A stretch of DNA of 64,000 nucleotides from Hygrocybe punicea (taxonomy: Eukaryota; Basidiomycota; Agaricomycetes; Agaricales; Hygrophoraceae). Made by a program: the position numbers and the translations under genes. Each line of letters starts with the position of its first letter. Position 1 is the first letter of the stretch. The stretch lies in contig OY744468.1 in NCBI GenBank assembly GCA_963556145.1, positions 2,666,001 to 2,730,000 of the forward strand, in the 5' to 3' direction. Under the pieces are notes generated by a model, which had not been told where the DNA came from, made no database searches, and saw nothing but the letters and a program-made list of their open reading frames with translations. Positions 1-8,210 of this stretch are shown one piece after another.

Positions 1-797
1 TTGGCAGTGCTGGTGGCCGCCGTCATCTTGCTGCTGCTAGTTGGGAGCGGTCGTGGTTGCAGTTGTTGTCGTTGTCGTTGTCCGGCTGCTTCTGCCAGTA
101 GGCAGCGGTTGTAGTTGCCGCCGTCCTGCTGCTGCTGCCGGTTGGCCGTGGTGGTGGCATCGTCTTCTATGCGCCATCCTGCCCTGGTTAGCGGAGATTG
201 GGGATGGTGAGGCAGTTGGAGACGTACCTTATCAGCCCGGGTGGTCTCACACCTCTCCTTGTCGTTTCTTGTCGACGCCGTCTTCTCTGTTGCCGTGTTG
301 TCGTGTCTGTGGTCAAACGTCAGTGGCGAAAATCGCTAAGTCAGAACTGACCGAAAGTGGCAAGTGACAATGTTTGGCACTCCATTTCGCCAAACTTTGC
401 CAAATGGTCCGTGCGCGACCACAAAACATATATAAGTCCAACACATATTTACGGTATTCCTCCATCTTTTAGTGACTTAACAGAACCGTAATAACAATGT
501 ATTAGTACTATTGTAAATATATTATAGCCTAATCAAAATTATTTAATTATTTGCCTCATGCAATGAATAATTATTAAGAATATTATATATAGCATTTCTT
601 CACCTTGTAAAATTCTCACTGAATTGCCCGCAAAAATAGGATCACCAGTGCAATTTAGAGAACTTTTTTATGTGCTTTTACCTACTTTTACAAGAGGTTT
701 GACCTTTTACAGGATAAGGGACTCGGCCTGGAAAAGGTGAAGCTCTTTTCACCTTTTCCACCTTTTTCCCCTTGGAAAAGGTGCAAAGGGCCCAAAA
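1..797. other. Intergenic sequence upstream of the Ngaro element
   Basis: No supportable gene. The first 200 bases are rich in GTT/GCT-type trinucleotides, and a short open frame there looks like low-complexity sequence. From about 420 to 660 the DNA is AT-rich. A small hairpin (stem GGAAAAGGTGAA, 730-741 and 748-759) lies just outside the left terminal repeat of the retroelement. Confidence 0.5.
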
Positions 798-1097
798 TCG
801 AGTTTAAAAAATAATTTTACTCAAGTCTAATAGACGAGAGCTTTTCTACTACACGCGATCTCGCCGTATCCCGTTCTATGGCGTAATTCCCTCATGCAGG
901 CGTACCTCCTTTCTGACAAAGCGTAACCCTACCTTTCGGGTGAACCCAAGCTCGCGCGGAGAAACAGGAGTTTGTCTCACCCTCCTTTCTCTCACCGCAT
1001 TGGTTCACCCAGGTAGCGTATCCCTCTTTTCCTGTGAGCCGTACTCACCACATTGGTTCACCCAGGAGTAGAGATTATTTTTTTATTCTCTTTTTCA
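798..1097 (+). repeat. Split direct repeat A1 of the Ngaro element
   Basis: Matches 5517-5815 over about 300 bp at a constant offset of 4,719 until a 1-base indel near the 3' end. Differences seen include agaC/Tgagag and ctcaT/Cgcagg (both CG versus TG) and a small patch near 1051 versus 5771. It would carry the promoter and leader of the element. Confidence 0.9.
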
Positions 1098-1127
1098 TAT
1101 CTGAATAAATTCCATCAAATCTCTTTT

Positions 1128-2501
1128 ATGACTTCTCCCACCAATGCGGACTCAGGGTCTTCGCAGAGACGGACCGGAACGGAATCATTCACGCACACGT
1201 CAAATTCACAAGCACCATCGCAACTTTCCAGTCAAGCACCACGAGAAGAAGTTATCTCTTCTGAGGCGATTATATCTGCAGCCCCGGAATTCCTTGCTAG
1301 GCCGGACATCACTCGACAGTGCGAGCTCATCCTCAACACATTCAGGAGAGGAGCCACCTCCAAGTCCGACGCTTTCCTTGCTCTCGCGGATACAATCCCT
1401 GGATCTAGGGAACTCGACAGCGCAGGAAGCAGTGCTCTCGCATCCTACCTCGCGATGCTCGACAGGTACGACTCAGCGACCAACATCATTCCCGGACCGT
1501 TCATCGGCAACCCAATCGACTCGCAACGCCCCCTTTCTCCGCGACCGGATAGAGCTCACGCTGCTGGACCGGATGAAGCCGGGATTGTCGAACCAGTTGA
1601 AACCCACATTGTTGGACAGGATCACACCCACGCTGCTAGACCGGATCCATCTCGCGCATCCTCGATCGAACGAGACAGCGAACCGAAACGAAGGAGAGTC
1701 GATGACTCCGCCCTTCCTTGGACCGTCGCGAACATTATCGGGGACGCCATACTCAAACCCGAGCTCGCCAAGACACGTCGGCTCCTCCTCGAATTCTCGA
1801 AAGACATCAAATATGTCCTCAGTTCGCTACTCAACTCGACCAGCCATATCTCTTTCCCCGAGTCCGAGTGGACGGCCCTCATCAAAGGGCAATCCATCAA
1901 CCTTGACAAAGTCATCACCCACCACCACTCTGTGTGTCACGACACTCGGACCTCCCAGAAACTCGGGGATAGCATCGAACTCCGGTTCGGCTCATCCGAC
2001 CCCATCAAATCCGTCAAGACGATCGGAGAATGGGTCATCGCCTGGGGGAAAGCGTCCGAAGCTACCCTTTGGGTGTTTCCCCACCGGGACCGGGAGCTGC
2101 AACACTACCAACACTACGTACTCGAGCTCTTCAACAGCGCCCACGCTTCCGTTCACGAGAGGATCATCCTCCTCGATCGTAAAATCCGGACAGAAGTCGC
2201 GTCCCGCAGGGACCTCCTGCTCAGCGATTTCTCCTCGTTTTCACATTGGGAACGATCTTACCTTTCCGAATTTGGTACAGGTTTCCTCGCGTCCCCTCAA
2301 GCGACCAAACGAGATGCTCGAGCCGCTTCAAGCGGCCACAACCGTGCCCGCAACGACACTAAAAAGAAGTCGGAGCCTTGCCGACGTTTCAATGACGGAA
2401 TCTGCCCTTCCACGTCGTCTCAGTGCCGCTACGCTCACATCTGCTCCACATGCCGTCGCGCGGACCATACGTCCGCTTCCTGCACCAGCACGAAGGCCTG
2501 A
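1128..2501 (+). CDS. Gag-like protein of the Ngaro element
   Basis: This 457-aa frame starts at ATG 1128, just downstream of repeat A1; the frame is open further upstream but has no earlier ATG. It is the first gene of the retroelement and should encode the nucleocapsid-like protein that packages element RNA in the cytoplasm. The N-terminal part is Ser/Pro/Arg-rich and low in complexity, with an imperfect repeat of DRxHxxxxD type around residues 135-185. The C-terminus carries a Cys/His cluster: C-x7-C-x6-C-x3-H resembling a CCCH finger, then C-x2-C-x4-H-x4-C, a retroviral zinc knuckle. It overlaps the following RT frame by 110 nt in a different frame. Identity as Gag rests on position and the zinc knuckle. 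Confidence 0.8.
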   Translation: MTSPTNADSGSSQRRTGTESFTHTSNSQAPSQLSSQAPREEVISSEAIISAAPEFLARPDITRQCELILNTFRRGATSKSDAFLALADTIPGSRELDSAGSSALASYLAMLDRYDSATNIIPGPFIGNPIDSQRPLSPRPDRAHAAGPDEAGIVEPVETHIVGQDHTHAARPDPSRASSIERDSEPKRRRVDDSALPWTVANIIGDAILKPELAKTRRLLLEFSKDIKYVLSSLLNSTSHISFPESEWTALIKGQSINLDKVITHHHSVCHDTRTSQKLGDSIELRFGSSDPIKSVKTIGEWVIAWGKASEATLWVFPHRDRELQHYQHYVLELFNSAHASVHERIILLDRKIRTEVASRRDLLLSDFSSFSHWERSYLSEFGTGFLASPQATKRDARAASSGHNRARNDTKKKSEPCRRFNDGICPSTSSQCRYAHICSTCRRADHTSASCTSTKA

Positions 2502-4338
2502 TCTGTTCTACTCCCGTCCTCGTTATTTCCGCAATTTTCTCTGGTCCAACCTCGACACCGGCACTTACCCTTCTGCGCTTACTACGGAATCGGATCCTCC
2601 ACTCCCACAACCTCCCTCCTCCGAGTACACTGATGAACTTGTAGACACAATCTCGCGCAACCCGCACCTTTTCAAGATCGTCACTCCCGTCCGCGTCCCT
2701 GCGTTCGCCCGTCTCCTAACGACCCACCCAAACCAACCTTTCGTCTCCTCTGTGATCACTGGCCTGCGCCAGGGCTTCTGGCCTTGGTCTGTGTGGGATC
2801 CTTCATACCCCTCTACCCACGATGCCTCTGTCCGGCCCCCGAAGTCGGAAAAAGAACGTGACTTCATTCGTGCTCAGCGTGACAAGGAGATTTCGCTCGG
2901 CCGTTTCTCGGAGTCATTTGGTCGGGAACTGCTCCCAGGTATGTACAGCATGCCAGTCCACGCCGTACCTAAACCACGGTCGACGAACCTGAGGCTCGTC
3001 GTCGACCACAGCGCCAGTGTTCACTCTTTGAACTCACTCATCGCTCGCTCGGCCATTGTTGGCTCTCGCCTCGACAACTTGCAGAACCTAGGGCAGGCTC
3101 TACTCAATTTTCGTCGTGAACACGGCAACGCTCCGCTCACCTTGTTCAAATCCGATGTCTCACAAGCTTACCGCCGAATGCCTCTCCACTTCTTATACCA
3201 AGCGAAACAAGTCGTCACGGTCGACGGTGAGCGACATATCGACCGTAACAACAACTTCGGCAATCGCGGAGCTTATCGCATCTGGGCGGCATTCATGGCG
3301 CTTGTGATATGGATTGCAATCTATGTCAAGTCCCTCTCTGACCTCTTTACATACGTTGACGACACTTTCTCTTTCGAAGTTACTGGCCACGTCGCGTACT
3401 ACCCTCCGTATGACACGTTCTACCCGTGGAAACAAACGCAACTTCTCCTCCTGTGGGACGAGATTGGTCTACCGCATGAGAAAGAAAAACAAGAGTTTGG
3501 CGACACTGTGATGATCATCGGCTTCCTCTGCGACGCCAACGCCATGACTTTCACCATGATGCCAGAGGCGCGCGCCGACTTGCTGGGCGCCATCACCGAG
3601 TTCATATCAGCGCCGCGCGGTGGCCGCCGCCACTCCCTTCGCAAATTTCAGCGCATGGCGGGGTGGGTGAACTGGTCTCTAAATGTTTTTCCACTCCTCC
3701 GCCCGTCGCTTTCAAACCTCTACGATAAGATGTCCGGCAAGACCAACTCAGACGCGCTAATCTTCTTGAACAAAGCGGTCATCGACGATCTACTCTGGCT
3801 TCACCACCATGTAGAGTCAGCACCGGGCGTCCGTCTACTGAATGCTGCAGTTTGGGAACCCATTGACGCAGATCTCACCATATTCGGCGATGCCTGCTTG
3901 ACTGGCCTTGGATTCATCTACCCTTCCATGGGCATCGCGTTTCAGCAGCCTCCACCGGCCAACGCACCCGCGGACAACATTTTCTACCTCGAGGCACTCG
4001 TCGTCCTATGGGCCCTCACTCACGCTGCCTCGTTGTCATTCACAGGCCGTCTCGTTATTTACACAGACAGCAGCAATACCTTCGACATATTCAACAGTCT
4101 CGCCGCAAAACCTGTTTACAATGAGATTTTGAAGCTTGCAGTCGACACGATGATCGCAAACGCCATTGATTTACGAGTGTGCCTCGTTGAAGGCTCCTCC
4201 AACATCGTAGCCGACGCCCTGTCCCGCGACCGCCTTGATATTGCGCTCCGCCACCAGCCCAACCTTCGTTTGCGTATCCACCCCCTCCCAGACCTTCCTA
4301 GACCCCCTCGTATTAAGCTGGGGGTGCCGGAGGAATGA
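2392..4338 (+). CDS. Reverse transcriptase-RNase H of the Ngaro element
   Basis: This is the polymerase of the retroelement, copying element RNA into DNA. The frame is open back to 1144, but recognisable protein begins near the gag stop. ATG 2392 is the best in-frame start (648 aa); a frameshift from gag is an alternative. The RT palm is visible: a fingers segment with LRLVVDHSA, then the metal-binding FKSDVSQAYR, then the catalytic YVDD in the TYVDDTFSFE segment. RNase H follows, with the acidic residues in IFGDACLTGLGF, the glutamate in YLEALVVLWAL, YTDSSNTFDIF, and the closing ADALSR motif. There is no methyltransferase domain after RNase H, as in Ngaro-like rather than DIRS1 elements. Its TGA stop overlaps the ATG of the recombinase gene. 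No internal stop is present. Confidence 0.9.
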   Translation: MTESALPRRLSAATLTSAPHAVARTIRPLPAPARRPDLFYSRPRYFRNFLWSNLDTGTYPSALTTESDPPLPQPPSSEYTDELVDTISRNPHLFKIVTPVRVPAFARLLTTHPNQPFVSSVITGLRQGFWPWSVWDPSYPSTHDASVRPPKSEKERDFIRAQRDKEISLGRFSESFGRELLPGMYSMPVHAVPKPRSTNLRLVVDHSASVHSLNSLIARSAIVGSRLDNLQNLGQALLNFRREHGNAPLTLFKSDVSQAYRRMPLHFLYQAKQVVTVDGERHIDRNNNFGNRGAYRIWAAFMALVIWIAIYVKSLSDLFTYVDDTFSFEVTGHVAYYPPYDTFYPWKQTQLLLLWDEIGLPHEKEKQEFGDTVMIIGFLCDANAMTFTMMPEARADLLGAITEFISAPRGGRRHSLRKFQRMAGWVNWSLNVFPLLRPSLSNLYDKMSGKTNSDALIFLNKAVIDDLLWLHHHVESAPGVRLLNAAVWEPIDADLTIFGDACLTGLGFIYPSMGIAFQQPPPANAPADNIFYLEALVVLWALTHAASLSFTGRLVIYTDSSNTFDIFNSLAAKPVYNEILKLAVDTMIANAIDLRVCLVEGSSNIVADALSRDRLDIALRHQPNLRLRIHPLPDLPRPPRIKLGVPEE

Positions 4339-5201
4339 ACCCCGTGCCGGGACAGTCCCGGCAGCGTGTCCGGCTGCCGTGGACTCTGGAGCGCCTGCTC
4401 CATGAGAGTTTCTTTGTCGTTTTCATGTGTTCCCACATCAAACCTTCTTCTGTCGACAGCTACTTATCGGGTATCGTCAATCAACTGGAGGACCATTTCC
4501 CTGACGCTCGCAAGCACCGCAACAGCCGAATCGTTTCTCGCACACTTGCTGGATGCAAACGCCGCTTTGGTTCGCCGACAACACGCAAAGACCCCCTCTC
4601 TCGCTCAGACCTCTGCATCGCAACTGCAAGCATCCACGATGGGTCATCCCATGATGACCGACTTTTTGTTGCACAACTCCTCACCGGATTCTTTGCACTC
4701 CTGCGCCTTGGTGAACTGACCTATCCTGACCATTGCCGTTTGGACGATCCTCGCAAACTCTCGCTGCGGCACACCGTTTCTTTCACACACCTAGATTACG
4801 GTTACACACTGCCTACACACAAAGCCGACTCCTTCTTTCAGGGCAATGTCGTCCGTGTCCAGCGTCTCCCCGATCCTGATGACCCTTATCGTTTTTTCTT
4901 TGCCTACGTTATGTCCCGTGATCGCCTTTTCCCGTTCCACTCACCACTCTGGCTAAAGGCCGATGGTACTGTCCCCCGCCGTTCTTGGTTTATCAAACGC
5001 ATGCGAAATATTTATCCTATCTCCCTTGCAGGCCAGTCTATGCGTGCTGGAGGGGCCACTTCTCTCGCCATCTCAGGCGCGGCACCTCACATCATTCAGG
5101 CCGCAGGGCGCTGGTCATCTACAGCTTTTCAAATCTACATCCGTAAAAACCCCTTTGTATTGCAGGCGCTTATACATGGCAGACCGGCGCATTCTTCATG
5201 A
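4335..5201 (+). CDS. Tyrosine recombinase of the Ngaro element
   Basis: This 288-aa protein replaces the integrase of other retrotransposons. It inserts the circular element DNA through a covalent 3'-phosphotyrosine intermediate. Catalytic residues are visible: Arg124 in ALLRLGEL, Arg237 in SMRAGGATSLA (the family's box II; the usual preceding His is Gln here), the GRW tripeptide with Trp260, and the nucleophile Tyr268 in FQIYIRK. The start ATG overlaps the preceding stop in ATGA, so translation probably depends on reinitiation or ribosome retention. The frame ends about 105 bp before repeat B1. Length and layout fit a complete DIRS/Ngaro recombinase with a short N-terminal domain. Confidence 0.9.
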   Translation: MNPVPGQSRQRVRLPWTLERLLHESFFVVFMCSHIKPSSVDSYLSGIVNQLEDHFPDARKHRNSRIVSRTLAGCKRRFGSPTTRKDPLSRSDLCIATASIHDGSSHDDRLFVAQLLTGFFALLRLGELTYPDHCRLDDPRKLSLRHTVSFTHLDYGYTLPTHKADSFFQGNVVRVQRLPDPDDPYRFFFAYVMSRDRLFPFHSPLWLKADGTVPRRSWFIKRMRNIYPISLAGQSMRAGGATSLAISGAAPHIIQAAGRWSSTAFQIYIRKNPFVLQALIHGRPAHSS

Positions 5202-5306
5202 TTTGTCTTTGGTTGTATCTTTCTTGGACATTCCGTGCCTCCCTCTGATCTTTCCCCTCTCATTCCATTGACCCAATATTGAACCCATCTTTTTACATAG
5301 ACCTTT

Positions 5307-5516
5307 ACCGATTGTACGGCACAAATGTAACTCCAAAATATCTACCTTATGGACTTGTTCTCTCCTGGCTTCAAGCCGGAAGAACAAGCTCCGATTTTTT
5401 GCTATCCCTCGTGCTCCACTTAAGCAGAGTCGATTAGCCGCGAAGTTGAATCCTTCCAAACAAGTTCATGTCCCACCTGGCTAATCGACACGTGCAACTC
5501 GAGCAGAGTCGATTAG
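5307..5516 (+). repeat. Split direct repeat B1 of the Ngaro element
   Basis: Matches 5859-6068 at a constant offset of 552 over 210 bp. I noticed one difference (aatcG/Acac, CG versus CA). It ends exactly where A2 begins, which is the diagnostic B1-A2 junction. Confidence 0.9.
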
Positions 5517-5815
5517 TCGAGTTTAAAAAATAATTTTACTCAAGTCTAATAGATGAGAGCTTTTCTACTACACGCGATCTCGCCGTATCCCGTTCTATGG
5601 CGTAATTCCCTCACGCAGGCGTACCTCCTTTCTGACAAAGCGTAACCCTACCTTTCGGGTGAACCCAAGCTCGCGCGGAGAAACAGGAGTTTGTCTCACC
5701 CTCCTTTCTCTCACCGCATTGGTTCACCCAGGTAGCGTATCCCTCTTTTCCTGTGAGCCGTACTCACCACTATGGGTCACCAGGAGTAGAGATTATTTTT
5801 TTATTCTCTTTTTCA
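5517..5815 (+). repeat. Split direct repeat A2 of the Ngaro element
   Basis: Second copy of A1 (798-1097), lying between B1 and B2. In the Ngaro model this internal copy templates completion of the left end during reverse transcription. Confidence 0.9.
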
Positions 5816-5858
5816 CCCACCACCCTCCTCTAGTGCATTCTTGTATTTTGGTTGACAC

Positions 5859-6068
5859 ACCGATTGTACGGCACAAATGTAACTCCAAAATATCTACCTT
5901 ATGGACTTGTTCTCTCCTGGCTTCAAGCCGGAAGAACAAGCTCCGATTTTTTGCTATCCCTCGTGCTCCACTTAAGCAGAGTCGATTAGCCGCGAAGTTG
6001 AATCCTTCCAAACAAGTTCATGTCCCACCTGGCTAATCAACACGTGCAACTCGAGCAGAGTCGATTAG
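5859..6068 (+). repeat. Split direct repeat B2, right end of the Ngaro element
   Basis: Second copy of B1 and the right boundary of the element. After TCGATTAG at 6061-6068 the similarity to the B1 flank stops. Confidence 0.88.
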
Positions 6069-6176
6069 AGGGGATATGTAGTTTTACTGATGCTCGTTAT
6101 GGAAATAAGCCTCGTCTCTGGCGGGAAACAGGTTTTGCTGATGAAATAGGAGTCAAAGCTGCATTTGCTACCAAAT

Positions 6177-6238
6177 CAACGTCGACCCTTTGCTGCCAAT
6201 CAACATCAACCCTTTGCTGCCAATCAACGTCGACCCTC
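6177..6238 (+). repeat. 24-bp minisatellite, about 2.6 copies
   Basis: Two units and a partial third of the type CAACGTCGACCC followed by TTTGCTGCCAAT stand head to tail. It lies in the gene-free interval between the Ngaro element and the secreted-protein gene. Confidence 0.75.
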
Positions 6239-6505
6239 ATCCAACAACGTACGTAGCGTTCGTCTCAATTGGGGAAAATCAACTTCTGTACTTTGGGCCA
6301 CAAACTGTACAGTACCTTTGTATTTGAATGACGGTTTTTCGGGTGAGATTGTCCTGCCGCTAACCGTGATGTAGTACATTAGTGTGATACGGTGGAAAAT
6401 CAGTGATGCGGGTGGAAGACGTCATGGCAACGATATGAAAAAACCCACTCGGTGTGCCGTCTCGTGCGAAGGCTGTGATCACTGGTCACAGGCCGAACAA
6501 CAGAA

Positions 6506-6511
6506 TATAAA
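6506..6511 (+). promoter_or_regulatory. Candidate TATA box of the secreted-protein gene
   Basis: TATAAA lies about 277 bp upstream of the start codon at 6783 in an otherwise gene-free interval. The position is plausible with a long or intron-containing leader, but nothing else supports it. Confidence 0.3.
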
Positions 6512-6782
6512 GGTCCCGAATGAATGATAAATCTTTAACCGCAGGTCGGTCATCATCGTCGTCGTTTACTCAGCCAGCTGTGGGTTTTTCTGCAAGCCTG
6601 GTGGGTCGAACTCTCATCATGTCTTTTAGAAACATACTCCCAACTCCCAACCGCCGGTGGGCCGTCATCTTTTCTAAATACTAACTTCGCGTTGTATATG
6701 TGAGTTCTCGCATCACTTGAAAAGTGGTGGGGTTTACTCATTGGGTCATTTAGAAGCATTTCTTTCTTCCAGCTATTTCAAT

Positions 6783-7610
6783 ATGCACCCACACACATTG
6801 TTTGCGGCCGCCCTCGCCCTCTGCCTTGTAGTGGCGTGCACCCAAGCGATCCCGCCGCCATTAGCCGTTACAAGGCGAAAAGGACAGTTGTTTCAAAGGG
6901 CCAACATGGCCGAATATGACGCCGCGGCTCGTATCTACGGAACGGAATCGTTAACCTGGGCCACACACATCAACTCCGCCAACTTGAATGAACCAAATCA
7001 TCCTGTTCACATGAAGGTGGAAACGGCTCGGGTCGCTGCTGATATCGCCAAGCAGAGAATGGATAAACTTCTCGTAATTTCAATCTACCACGACGCTGTC
7101 CGCAAGTTCTTAGAGGATAAGGCTCTAGATAACAATCCAGCGTTCCTGGAACTATTGACTTACGAAAGGACACGTGCCATTAACGCGCGGAAGGAGGTGG
7201 ATCGCATCGCCGACGACGAACGCGGGAAAGCAAGGGAGGCTGCCAAAGAAGCCACCAAGCGGTGCACAGAGTTAAATACCCAGTACAAAAGCAACCGGAA
7301 GGATCCGCAGTTCATGCAGCTGAATTCGCAGTATCGCCAGGATGCCAGAACCGCCGCGGTGACGTTGGACACCATTACCAAACAACAAAGGGATAACGCA
7401 GCTTTGTCTTTATCAGCAACGGCCGCTCTGTACGAACAGGCCTGGCAAGTGAGGAAAGGGCGAATGGGGCGAAAAAGTGGACGAGCCTACCCGAAGTGGT
7501 TGGACATGGCAAAGGTGGACGTTCATGTTGCTACGGCGAGGGCTGTGCAGCTAAGAACGGAACTCAGATATTCGGCACGGTTGGTTAACACCTATTCAGA
7601 CACTATCTGA
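6783..7610 (+). CDS. Putative secreted protein, C-terminus formed by a transposon end
   Basis: This 275-aa protein is not assigned to a family. The frame is open upstream to 6717, but ATG 6783 is preferred because it opens directly into a signal peptide: MHPHT, a hydrophobic core rich in Leu/Ala/Val (residues 6-20), and a likely cleavage after the TQA at residues 21-23. The mature part is Ala/Arg/Lys-rich and probably helical, with charged runs of coiled-coil character around residues 125-180. It has few Cys, so it is not a typical Cys-rich effector. The CACTA terminus starts at 7601, inside the third-last codon. The final Thr, Ile and TGA stop therefore belong to the transposon, and the original protein was probably longer. 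The missing 3' part was not recognised beyond the far transposon end at 21998. It seems to be the only host-type gene in the left third of the window. Confidence 0.6.
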   Translation: MHPHTLFAAALALCLVVACTQAIPPPLAVTRRKGQLFQRANMAEYDAAARIYGTESLTWATHINSANLNEPNHPVHMKVETARVAADIAKQRMDKLLVISIYHDAVRKFLEDKALDNNPAFLELLTYERTRAINARKEVDRIADDERGKAREAAKEATKRCTELNTQYKSNRKDPQFMQLNSQYRQDARTAAVTLDTITKQQRDNAALSLSATAALYEQAWQVRKGRMGRKSGRAYPKWLDMAKVDVHVATARAVQLRTELRYSARLVNTYSDTI

Positions 7611-8210
7611 ATGGGTGACAGATTTGTGACCGATGTTAGGTAATATTTAAAATAAACCAACGGATCCGTGAATGGCACAGATGTTGTGACAGATTTGGCA
7701 TTTGTGTCAACATCTGTATCCTGTACCGATTGGACTGCCAAATTATAAATCTTATTGTGATTCATATTGTAAATCTGTGTTGCAATCAGGTACCTGTCCA
7801 GATTTAGACGCAGAGATTAAATGTGAAGAATCATCTGTCACATGGTCCGATTCAACTATCCATTTTAAGTCTGTTGCATATACAGATGTTCTCAAAAATT
7901 TTAAATTGGTCCTATTGTACAGGGCTAAACTTTGCTTCTCACACCAAGTTTAGTACAGATTTTATATTTGTTTCCGAATCTGTCCAACAGTCATATGTAA
8001 GTTCTGATTTAGAAACTGTACACCGGACAGATGCAGCAGGCCGATGACTGGCCCCTCTCATCTCATCAGTACCCCACTGAGCAGGCCATCAGGATGTGAA
8101 GTCGAACACAATAATGACTCATGCCACTGACGGTTAGCGTCATCAACCGAGGAGACTCTGACCGAGCTCACGTTTCAAGAAAAGTTTTAGGAAATGTGTC
8201 AATTACAGAT
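7611..8210. other. Subterminal repeat region of the left CACTA end
   Basis: There is no gene here. The sequence is dense in short words of the CAGATTTG / ACATCTGT type on both strands (for example near 7618, 7677, 7710, 7770, 7830, 7880 and 7950). This is the expected landscape of transposase-binding subterminal repeats in CACTA elements. The mirror region is 21388-21987. Confidence 0.6.

Larger units (their letters stand above)
798..6068 (+). mobile_element. Ngaro-type DIRS retrotransposon (tyrosine-recombinase retroelement)
   Basis: The element is 5,271 bp long and has the split-direct-repeat layout of Ngaro/PAT-like YR retrotransposons. A1 (798-1097) is at the left end, followed by three overlapping genes. 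The right end is B1 (5307-5516), A2 (5517-5815) and B2 (5859-6068), so B1 abuts A2 exactly. Gag, RT-RNase H and tyrosine recombinase frames are all open, with catalytic residues visible. No methyltransferase domain follows RNase H, which favours Ngaro over DIRS1. No target duplication is seen, as expected for recombinase-mediated insertion. Repeat copies differ at few positions, and three of those are CpG transitions. It is probably young and possibly still active. Confidence 0.9.

Noticed and set aside
41..367. 108-aa open frame with Val/Arg/Pro-rich start
   Set aside because: Low-complexity trinucleotide DNA and no recognisable domain; open by composition, not as a gene.
1144..2391. Upstream extension of the RT frame as one 1,064-aa protein
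   Set aside because: This part is the out-of-frame shadow of gag (Ser/Pro/Arg low complexity); recognisable RT sequence starts only near 2450.
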